Below, piece after piece: positions 17,523-24,376 of a stretch of DNA of 64,000 nucleotides. Position 1 is the stretch's first letter, and every line of letters starts with the position of its first letter. Source of the DNA: a virus; the IMG/VR virus record IMGVR_UViG_3300044641_007277, positions 1-64,000 of that record, one strand, 5' to 3'. The position numbers and the translations under genes are program-made. The notes under the pieces are model-generated. The model did no database searches. It was not told the DNA's origin and worked only from the letters and a program-made list of their open reading frames with translations.

Positions 17523-18413
17523 TTATTCTGATTTTTCAAGTATTATCATGTCAGGTTCTTTATATATCGTTTTTTCTTCAAACTCATCATTTGTAAGACT
17601 TCTACCCTCATTTTTATAATAAAGGTTTAATTCATGTTGAATTGCTTTTTTAACATCTTCTATAGTTATATTATTCATAACATGTTCAACAACATAATCA
17701 ATAGCATTCTCATATGAATCATCAATTATTTTGTAAAAATCTCTTTTTACTAAATCTATCGTCAAATTAATAGACATAGCAGTAGGGTTTTTCTTTCTTG
17801 AAGATAATAATTCTCTCAAAGGACTATTAGGTAAAGAACTTTGATATTTCTCTACTTGTTTTTGAGGTTGAATGTTCTTTGGTTTTTCTTCGACTTTATG
17901 AGTTTGTTGGGGAGTTTCAATAACTTCTTCAGACATTGATGAATAACTATCATAAATAAACATAGAATCTAATTCATCCAAAAGAATAGAAACACCATCA
18001 TTCATAGTGATTTCTAATTCATCACCTCTCATTTGACATGATGCTATTGAAACTATTTTGCCAAAATTTTCTGCCGTAATATATTTATATGTTCTACCTA
18101 TCAAATCAGCATTAGCTTTCTGTAAAATTTCATTTGATGACAATTTCTGCTGTGGAACAGACTTTTGTTGCTCTTTTCTTTTCTGCGCTTCTTTTTGCAT
18201 TCTACGCTGTTCAATAATATGTCTATTTTCTTCCGTCAATAAATCAAAAGGTGGAATTGACTCTATTTTACCCATAGGTCTTCCATCTTGACCAATATTA
18301 ACGGCTCTTTCCATACCTTGTGATTCGTAGTTGCTTCCACCTGAAACTGGAACCATACTAACATTAATATCAGGCATTCCGCCAGTTGTGTTGCTTGATG
18401 CAGTAAAACTCAT
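17523..18413 (-). CDS. Probable virion or assembly protein, unknown
   Basis: 296 aa. The first 80 residues are disordered and Gly/Ser/Pro-rich, followed by a basic Gln-rich helix (QRRMQKEAQKRKEQQK). A compact domain near residues 100-155 contains RTYKYITAENFGKIVSI and looks like a small beta-barrel. A second Pro/Gln linker leads to a helical C-terminal domain (about 210-296). An AAGG-type ribosome site precedes the ATG. It is the first gene of the baseplate/tail run. Modular disordered-plus-domain architecture fits a scaffold or chaperone, but no family is recognised. Confidence 0.6.
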   Translation of the reverse strand: MSFTASSNTTGGMPDINVSMVPVSGGSNYESQGMERAVNIGQDGRPMGKIESIPPFDLLTEENRHIIEQRRMQKEAQKRKEQQKSVPQQKLSSNEILQKANADLIGRTYKYITAENFGKIVSIASCQMRGDELEITMNDGVSILLDELDSMFIYDSYSSMSEEVIETPQQTHKVEEKPKNIQPQKQVEKYQSSLPNSPLRELLSSRKKNPTAMSINLTIDLVKRDFYKIIDDSYENAIDYVVEHVMNNITIEDVKKAIQHELNLYYKNEGRSLTNDEFEEKTIYKEPDMIILEKSE

Positions 18414-18436
18414 ATGTTTACCTTTAAATTAAAATA

Positions 18437-18781
18437 TTATGAAATAATTCTATCGCCATATTGCTTCTTATATTTCTCTTTCCAATCATCAGAATAGCCG
18501 TATTCTTGATAATTTTTATAATGAAGGACAAAGCGTTCTAATGTCTTTAGAAAATGATCTCTGATATTTTCTCCATGTATCTTGTCAATTATATCAGTTT
18601 CAATTTTGAAAGTATGTTCAGTACCAGCCACACGCCATACTAAACATTCAATTCCAGCATCAATATTATAGGAGTATTCTATATCAATGGGATACCAACC
18701 ATCAGGTTGTAATCCACGCATAACTCCGTGAGAATGCGGATTGACTTGATTTAAGTCGTAAAATGTTATAATTTTAGACAT
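18437..18781 (-). CDS. Small hypothetical protein
   Basis: 114 aa, aromatic-rich, with a beta-rich N-terminal half (GLQPDGWYPIDIEYSYN, CLVWRVAGTEHTFKIET) and a helical, Lys/Tyr-rich C-terminal half. It has its own GATATATA box and lies divergent to the helicase gene. Not recognised. Confidence 0.65.
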   Translation of the reverse strand: MSKIITFYDLNQVNPHSHGVMRGLQPDGWYPIDIEYSYNIDAGIECLVWRVAGTEHTFKIETDIIDKIHGENIRDHFLKTLERFVLHYKNYQEYGYSDDWKEKYKKQYGDRIIS

Positions 18782-18812
18782 ATTTTTCCGATAAATGTAA
18801 AACTACATACTT

Positions 18813-18820
18813 TATATATC
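18813..18820 (-). promoter_or_regulatory. Late-promoter-like GATATATA box
   Basis: Minus-strand GATATATA, 31 nt upstream of the 18781 start. Confidence 0.6.
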
Positions 18821-18835
18821 TATTTCTAAATTTTG

Positions 18836-18865
18836 TTGTAAATTTAGTTATATTTATTATTTTTG
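18836..18865 (+). promoter_or_regulatory. Bacteroidota-like host promoter before the helicase
   Basis: TTG at 18836-18838, a 19-nt spacer, then TATTTTTG at 18858-18865, matching TTG-N19-TAnnTTTG, the -33/-7 arrangement of Bacteroidota housekeeping promoters. It lies 28 nt before the helicase ATG. In such AT-rich DNA a chance match is possible. Confidence 0.4.
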
Positions 18866-18893
18866 TACATTCGATTCATTTTAAGTATAAAAT

Positions 18894-20333
18894 ATGTTTA
18901 AGCCAAGTATTTATCAAGAAGCCATATTTAATCACATCAAAAATTCTACTGAGCATGCAGTTATAGAGGCAGTAGCTGGGTCAGGGAAAACTACCACTTT
19001 AGTAGAATCCCTGAAAATATGTGGTACAAGTGATGTTATTTTTGTTGCTTTTAACAAACATATAGCCGATGAATTAGTACCTAAAGTTCCCAAAGGTGTA
19101 AAAGTAACTACAATGCACTCTTTTGGCTTTTCTCAAATAAAAAGAGCATATCCAAAAGCAGTATTGAATAATGATAAGGCTCGAAAAATTATCATTGAAA
19201 ACATATCCAATCTTAATATGGAGAATGTTAATGATAAATTTGAGTATATGAATAATTTGGTTTCTATTATTGATTTACTTCGTCTTAATCTATGTTCGGA
19301 TAATGAAAGTGCTAAAAACATCATACTAAAACATTCTTTAGAATATAGAGAATCTATTTTAGAAGATGCCTTCAAAATCATTAAATTAATGAATCAAAGT
19401 AGAGATATTATCGATTTTGTTGATATGATTTATATTCCTGCTATTGAAGATATAAGAATTAATGAATATAGTTTGGTATTGGTAGATGAATGTCAAGATT
19501 TATCAAAATGTCAAATAAAATTACTTTCAAAGATGGTTAATTCTAATGGTAGAATTTTAGCCGTTGGTGATAGGCATCAAGCAATTTATGGTTTTGGTGG
19601 GGCTGATACTGAATCCTTTGATACTTTGTGTAATATGGATAATACAGTTTTATTACCTTTGAGTATTAGTTATAGATGTAGTAAAAAAGTAGTTGAAAGA
19701 GCACAGATGATAGTCCCTACTATTCAATACGCTGAAAATGCAATTATTGGTAATGTTAATATGAATGGTTCTTTGAAATCAGTTAATTACGGAGATTTCA
19801 TTCTATGTAGAACAAATGCACCTTTGATTTCTTTGGCATTAAAAATGATTTCGGAAGGTAAAAAAGCAACAGTAAAGGGACTCGACATTGGTAAAAAACT
19901 ATTAAATAATCTAAAATCAACCAAGACTAATAAAGTAGAAGATGCCATTGATGTGTTATGGGAAAGATACTTTATAGCAAAAGATGAATTAGATAATTCT
20001 GAATTTAATATGAAATCCAAATTGGTGCTTCTTAATATGGAAGATATGATTCAAGCAACTATAGCTATATCAAATGGTTGCAGAACTTTTGATGAGGTTA
20101 GTGATAAAATAAATAAGGTATTTAGTGATACTAAAAATAGCGGAATTACACTTTCTACTGTTCATAAAGCAAAAGGATTAGAAGCCGATAATGTTCATAT
20201 TATAAAACCTCAACTTTTACCTTTAAAGAATCTAACTTTAAGTTGGGAAATAGAACAGGAGGATAATTTGCATTATGTAGCTATAACAAGAGCCAAAGAA
20301 AATCTTTACTATATTCCTGATGAAAAAGAATAA
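18894..20333 (+). CDS. UvrD/Rep-type SF1A DNA helicase
   Basis: 479-aa ATP-dependent 3'-5' type helicase core. Motif I is AVAGSGKTTT (about residues 26-35), motif II VLVDECQDLS (about 200-209), motif III AVGDRHQAIYGFGGA, motif IV region LSISYRC, motif V TVHKAKGLEADNV and motif VI VAITRAKENLYYI near the C-terminus. It is compact compared with UvrD (about 700 aa), similar to phage recombination/replication helicases. It is the only gene of its block pointing right, has no GATATATA box and instead a host-like promoter, so it may be expressed early. A hairpin terminator follows directly. Confidence 0.9.
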   Translation: MFKPSIYQEAIFNHIKNSTEHAVIEAVAGSGKTTTLVESLKICGTSDVIFVAFNKHIADELVPKVPKGVKVTTMHSFGFSQIKRAYPKAVLNNDKARKIIIENISNLNMENVNDKFEYMNNLVSIIDLLRLNLCSDNESAKNIILKHSLEYRESILEDAFKIIKLMNQSRDIIDFVDMIYIPAIEDIRINEYSLVLVDECQDLSKCQIKLLSKMVNSNGRILAVGDRHQAIYGFGGADTESFDTLCNMDNTVLLPLSISYRCSKKVVERAQMIVPTIQYAENAIIGNVNMNGSLKSVNYGDFILCRTNAPLISLALKMISEGKKATVKGLDIGKKLLNNLKSTKTNKVEDAIDVLWERYFIAKDELDNSEFNMKSKLVLLNMEDMIQATIAISNGCRTFDEVSDKINKVFSDTKNSGITLSTVHKAKGLEADNVHIIKPQLLPLKNLTLSWEIEQEDNLHYVAITRAKENLYYIPDEKE

Positions 20334-20356
20334 AGCCAGTATAAACTGGCTTTTTT
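20332..20356. terminator. Bidirectional terminator
   Basis: AAAGCCAGT, loop ATAA, ACTGGCTTTTTT. It lies between the convergent helicase (stop 20333) and ATP-grasp gene (stop 20358). Confidence 0.85.
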
Positions 20357-20357
20357 A

Positions 20358-21758
20358 TTATTCTTCTGTTTCGTCTGTAATAACAAATGCTTTATTTGCA
20401 TTTACAACCAAACCTAATCTTCGCATCAATGCTCTATTTATAAGAATAGGTGTGCTTTTGCTTGCTCTATCTGTGGGAGAGAATCTAACATTTTTTACAA
20501 GTACATCATTGAAAACTACATCCATTTTAATAACTGGTCTTTCATGTATTTCAGTTCCAACAGCAGTTTTTGAATATCCTACAATATCGTGTACAAATTT
20601 CTTATCTCCTATTGACCACTTTAGTTTTCCATCTTTTTCTTCAACCGAATCGGCATGAATACTACATGATTTGGAACTATTACCAGTATCAAATTTAGCA
20701 ACCATTATTCCAACATTTGGTATTTCCATATTTTCAAGATAACCTACTTCTAAATTATAATATGACCAATTTGATTTATCGGTCACATAATCTATTATTT
20801 TAGATACAATAGGTGAACCTAAAACTTTTGAAATACCTTCAGTCCCAGGTGAAGAGTTCACTTCTAAAATATATGGTTTTTTTGTATTTTTATCAATCAT
20901 TATATCAACACCTGACCAATGACAACCAACTGCTGTCGCCGCTTCAAATGCCAACTCTTCTAGTTCTGGTGTCAATTCATAAGTATCTACGGTTCCACCC
21001 AAAGAATAATTCGTTCTAAAATCATTTTCAACTGATGTTCTTTTCATAGAACCTAAGATAATTTTATTATCTGCTTTTTCAGTTAATGGATTGAATTTTT
21101 TAACCAATGTCTGAATTCTAATGTCAAAATCAGCTTCAATTTTTTCTTGAATTAAAATTTCGCTCTCTGGGTTTAGTTTCTTAATTGTTTGATATACCGA
21201 TTTCAAAGATTGATATGAATCTACAACTGATACTCCAATACCTTGAGTCCCTGAAATAAGTTTTACAATTACTGGGAATTTATTTCCAATAATTTCTAAT
21301 GCTTTATCTATAAATTTTTCATCAGGAACTAAAGAATACTTTGGAACAGGGAGTCCATATTCTTCAAGAATTTGTGAAGTAATATATTTGTTTTCACAAG
21401 TTTTGATTGAATCTAATGAATTTACAATAAAATATCTTGCCTTTTCAAGTTGATAAAATAAACGGCGAGTGTGAGAGTTTTCTATAACCCCCCTTCTAGG
21501 AATGATTGCAGTTGTATCGGGATCAATAAGAATTCTCTGTTCTTTATAGTGTATCAGATGTCCATTGTATACTTTTTCAAGCAAAGCGTTATTTATATTA
21601 ATAACATAACATTCAATACCTCTTTCTTTACATACCTCTTCAAAGGATTTAGTAGTTGAACTACCATTGGCTTTTCCAGTAAAGATAATTATTTTCATGT
21701 CCTTTTGTTTTGATTCATTTAAGAATGAAGTGTAGTCGAGAATATTCTTATTAAACAT
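20358..21758 (-). CDS. RimK-like ATP-grasp ligase fused to RimB-like aspartic protease domain
   Basis: 466 aa from the ATG at 21758; an in-frame TTG at 21770 is a weaker start. Residues about 20-315 are a RimK-type ATP-grasp ligase: FPVIVKLISGTQGIGV, the LIQEKI strand, SMKRTSVENDFRTNYSLGG and YILEVNSSPGTEGI, all key ATP/Mg positions of ribosomal protein S6 glutamate ligase. Residues about 340-460 match the PF05618 'ATP-dependent zinc protease'/RimB family, a retropepsin-like fold with FDTGNSSKSCSIHA (catalytic-type Asp near 357), ERPVIKMDV and SPTDRASKSTPILINRALM. In bacteria RimK and RimB are separate proteins that tune S6 glutamylation. The N-terminus (LDYTSFLNES) looks like a T4 capsid-targeting sequence. 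It has a GATATATA box. Confidence 0.85.
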   Translation of the reverse strand: MFNKNILDYTSFLNESKQKDMKIIIFTGKANGSSTTKSFEEVCKERGIECYVININNALLEKVYNGHLIHYKEQRILIDPDTTAIIPRRGVIENSHTRRLFYQLEKARYFIVNSLDSIKTCENKYITSQILEEYGLPVPKYSLVPDEKFIDKALEIIGNKFPVIVKLISGTQGIGVSVVDSYQSLKSVYQTIKKLNPESEILIQEKIEADFDIRIQTLVKKFNPLTEKADNKIILGSMKRTSVENDFRTNYSLGGTVDTYELTPELEELAFEAATAVGCHWSGVDIMIDKNTKKPYILEVNSSPGTEGISKVLGSPIVSKIIDYVTDKSNWSYYNLEVGYLENMEIPNVGIMVAKFDTGNSSKSCSIHADSVEEKDGKLKWSIGDKKFVHDIVGYSKTAVGTEIHERPVIKMDVVFNDVLVKNVRFSPTDRASKSTPILINRALMRRLGLVVNANKAFVITDETEE

Positions 21759-21790
21759 AATATTGGTCAAGTTTAAAACTTACAACATCA

Positions 21791-21798
21791 TATATATC
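21791..21798 (-). promoter_or_regulatory. Late-promoter-like GATATATA box
   Basis: ATTTTTTGATATATA on the minus strand, 32 nt upstream of the ATG at 21758 and just after the sHSP terminator. Confidence 0.6.
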
Positions 21799-21812
21799 AA
21801 AAAATATCAAAG

Positions 21813-21836
21813 AAAAAGCCCATATTTCTATGGGCT
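21813..21836 (-). terminator. Terminator after the small heat-shock gene
   Basis: Leftward AAGCCCATA, loop GAAA, TATGGGCTTTTTC, 5 nt after the stop at 21842. Confidence 0.8.
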
Positions 21837-21841
21837 TCAAA

Positions 21842-22240
21842 TTATTTTATCTTAACTTCTATAAGTTTATGTTTCTCCTTTTTCTTTGGAATTCTAAGTT
21901 CAAGGACACCATTTTCATAAGAAGCATCGATATTCGTTGAATCTACATCTCGATTAAGTTTGAACTTTCGCTCATATTTATCTTGATGATCTTCGCTAGA
22001 GTATTTTTTAGATTTATATCTCAATTCCTTTTTTGCTTCAATTTTAAGATATGAATCCTCAAAAGTGATTGAAATATCTTCCTTTTTAACTCCAGGTATT
22101 TCGGAAAGAATTACCCATTCATTTTCCTTCTCAATTATATCTGTTGAAGGAAGGTAAGTATGAGACTCAAGATTTTGGTTGAGATACATACGTTCTGCCA
22201 AATCCATTTGGCGCAGTAGTGATGTGAATGTGTCTAACAT
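21842..22240 (-). CDS. Hsp20/alpha-crystallin small heat-shock protein
   Basis: 132 aa, ATP-independent holdase expected to bind unfolding proteins in the host cytoplasm. The alpha-crystallin domain spans about residues 33-126: VILSEIPGVKKEDISITFED, YERKFKLNRDVD, the diagnostic ENGVLELRIPK near 108-118, and a C-terminal VKIK tail resembling the IxI motif. Small size is normal for the class. sHSPs occur in several T4-like phages, where stabilisation of virion or host proteins during infection is proposed. A perfect 16-bp palindrome lies 24-39 bp upstream of the start, and a terminator follows the stop. Confidence 0.92.
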   Translation of the reverse strand: MLDTFTSLLRQMDLAERMYLNQNLESHTYLPSTDIIEKENEWVILSEIPGVKKEDISITFEDSYLKIEAKKELRYKSKKYSSEDHQDKYERKFKLNRDVDSTNIDASYENGVLELRIPKKKEKHKLIEVKIK

Positions 22241-22263
22241 AATATTAAATGGTTATTTTTAGG

Positions 22264-22279
22264 GTTCAAAAATTTGAAC
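22264..22279. promoter_or_regulatory. Perfect palindrome GTTCAAAAATTTGAAC upstream of sHSP
   Basis: Seven-base arms GTTCAAA/TTTGAAC around AA, 24-39 bp before the sHSP ATG and in the gap shared with the rightward glycosyltransferase. It could be an operator. It lacks a T-tract and so is not an obvious terminator, and it does not match CIRCE. Confidence 0.35.
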
Positions 22280-22415
22280 TTACAAATATGATAATCAAAA
22301 CCATGCCAAACGATTTATTTTATTATTTTTTGCCATTTTTTCATATTTTTGTAAAATATTGACATATCATTATGACAACTTTTCTTAATAAAATTCTAAA
22401 TTGTCAGAGGACAAT

Positions 22416-23342
22416 ATGAAAAATACTTATAGTGTAGGTCTTATAACCTATAATTATCTTGATAGATTTAGAGAATGTATATCTCATATACCAAATATGA
22501 AGGGTAAGCCTTTTGTTGTTGTAAATGATGGAATCCCCTATGAATCAAAGGAATATAGGGATGATATGATTGTCTTACAACACGCCACAAATAAAAAAAT
22601 AGCTATAAGTAAAAATGATGCTTTGCGTTATCTTTTAACATATGACACAGAATGGATTTTCATTATGGAAAATGATATGAAGATTTTAGATTCTGCTGTT
22701 TTTGATTATTATATTGAAGTTGCAAATAAAAGTGGATTACGACACTTAAATTTTGCTTTACATGGAAAAGATAATTGGAATGAAGAAAGAACAGATGTTG
22801 CTCCTAGATTAATCTATGATAATGGCATATCGCTTTACAATTATGCTGGAGGATGTTTTCAACTTTATCATCGTTCAATATTTGATAAAGTTGGACTTTA
22901 CGATGAGTTCTATAAGAATTGTTGGGAACATTTAGATATGACTTATCGTACTACTCTTGCAGGATTCCATACGCCGTTTTGGCTCTCTGCTGATGTCAAT
23001 AATTCGCACCATTATTTAGAACAAATTGACTATAAAGAACAATCTGATGTAAGTTCAAAAGATATAAACCCAAATTATTATGAAGGTCTATTTTATTGGA
23101 AATTCAAATTCGGTTCTTGGGTTGCAAATATACCTGAATGGATTAATGAAACTTATCATACAAATATTGTAATGGAAATGTTTCAAGAAAGACGATATGA
23201 AGAACTCTCAAAACTCTTTATGAATTATTATAGAAATGAACAAAGCCCATTCTTTAACACAGAATACAAATACGGAAATGTCTATGATAATGTATGGGGA
23301 AAGGTTGATGATAGCGGTAACCTTATGATTTTCCATAATTAG
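22416..23342 (+). CDS. GT-A glycosyltransferase (family 2-like)
   Basis: 308 aa from ATG 22416, which has a clear AGAGGA ribosome site 5 nt upstream; the open frame reaches a TTG at 22401. GT-A fold: SVGLITYNYLDRF at the start, FVVVNDGI, KNDALRYLL and the metal-binding motif END in WIFIMENDMKIL (about residue 85). CWEHLDMTYRTTLAG resembles the catalytic ED region of GT2 enzymes. Sugar and acceptor unknown. It is isolated among leftward genes; its 3' end overlaps the convergent RuvC-like gene by 20 bp with no terminator between them, so opposing transcription may interfere. Confidence 0.75.
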   Translation: MKNTYSVGLITYNYLDRFRECISHIPNMKGKPFVVVNDGIPYESKEYRDDMIVLQHATNKKIAISKNDALRYLLTYDTEWIFIMENDMKILDSAVFDYYIEVANKSGLRHLNFALHGKDNWNEERTDVAPRLIYDNGISLYNYAGGCFQLYHRSIFDKVGLYDEFYKNCWEHLDMTYRTTLAGFHTPFWLSADVNNSHHYLEQIDYKEQSDVSSKDINPNYYEGLFYWKFKFGSWVANIPEWINETYHTNIVMEMFQERRYEELSKLFMNYYRNEQSPFFNTEYKYGNVYDNVWGKVDDSGNLMIFHN

Positions 23343-23946
23343 ATTCAGCGCACTTTGCTATCCAAAATGAATCGGCTATATCATCAATCGGCTTAATCCA
23401 ATTTTTAGTTTTTTTGAAAAAAGTTATTTCGTTTGTAAGTTTATCTTGAATCTTTAAATTTACTCCAGTTAGTTCTTTATCTAAAAATGTTTCGATCATC
23501 TTATTCTTATCAAACTTACCACTTCCTGCTCTCGCTTTTACACTCATAGCAGCATAGAAATAAATATTAGTTGAACCATATCTATTTACCAATCGTTCTC
23601 TGAGAATATATTGATAACCAGCAATTTCTGCCAATCTATTTGAACTCGCTGAAAATGCAAGATTTTCTAATGCAATTATATCTAAACCCTCTGGAAGATT
23701 TTGCATAATACATTCTGAAAGAATTATAGCATTAGTTGTTGATAAACGCTCTCTATCTGTGGTAGTCATCCCATTTTGAACATCAAATCTTTGGATGTCA
23801 ATAGTTGTAACTTCGGTATCTTGTAAATTATTATGTCCTTTAGATTTTTCTTTGGGAAAAATTAAAAATGAACATTCTTTTGATTCTGTATCATAAATAC
23901 ATATCGATGGGTGGTTGATTGAAAAATCAATTCCTGCAATTTTCAT
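23323..23946 (-). CDS. RuvC-like Holliday junction resolvase
   Basis: 207 aa, RNase H-fold nuclease. The acidic catalytic set is visible: GIDFS (D7), an internal strand ending IIALENLAFS (E94) and the C-terminal DDIADSFWIA (D188, D189, D192). This is the usual RuvC/poxvirus-resolvase arrangement. It would cut branched DNA during recombination-dependent replication or before packaging, complementing the helicase at 18894-20333 and gp46/47. It ends within the convergent glycosyltransferase gene (20-bp overlap) and is preceded by 23951-24361 at 4 nt. Confidence 0.8.
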   Translation of the reverse strand: MKIAGIDFSINHPSICIYDTESKECSFLIFPKEKSKGHNNLQDTEVTTIDIQRFDVQNGMTTTDRERLSTTNAIILSECIMQNLPEGLDIIALENLAFSASSNRLAEIAGYQYILRERLVNRYGSTNIYFYAAMSVKARAGSGKFDKNKMIETFLDKELTGVNLKIQDKLTNEITFFKKTKNWIKPIDDIADSFWIAKCAESNYGKS

Positions 23947-23950
23947 GGTT

Positions 23951-24361
23951 TTACTTTGATGATTCTAAAATATAAACAAATTCACTAAAAGAAGATACTG
24001 AGGATTCTGCAAGTTTAACAATGCTACCTGCATCAATTCTAACTCTCTTTCCATTATGAATAATATAAATCTTATCTAATTGTCCTTCATTATATGTTAT
24101 ACTCACAATTCTACCTCTTATTGAAGTTTCATCATCAAGTCTTTTTGCTGATACATAATCTCCAATTTGAAAGCGAGTTACAATTCTATCCTGATCTTTA
24201 TCTTTTTGAAATTCTAAATAACCTCTGTTATTAATTCTACCTAAATCAAATGCTGGGTTTTCTGCACTCAATCGAGAATAATTTGAACCCCAACGATTCA
24301 AAATATCCGATGGTGTCCATGTAGCACCTGAAGTTTTTAGTGATGATTGTATTTGTGGCAT
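23951..24361 (-). CDS. Hypothetical protein with small SH3/Tudor-like barrel
   Basis: 136 aa. Residues about 66-118 (FQIGDYVSAKRLDDETSIRG then RIVSITYNEG and KIYIIHNGKRVRIDAGSI) look like a five-stranded SH3/KOW/Tudor-type barrel, similar in layout to the two copies in 38036-40771. The N-terminus has WTPSDILNRWGSNYSRL. Located between the collagen-like fibre gene and the RuvC-like gene in the same direction. No function assigned. Confidence 0.6.
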   Translation of the reverse strand: MPQIQSSLKTSGATWTPSDILNRWGSNYSRLSAENPAFDLGRINNRGYLEFQKDKDQDRIVTRFQIGDYVSAKRLDDETSIRGRIVSITYNEGQLDKIYIIHNGKRVRIDAGSIVKLAESSVSSFSEFVYILESSK

Positions 24362-24376
24362 AGTTTTATATTAATG

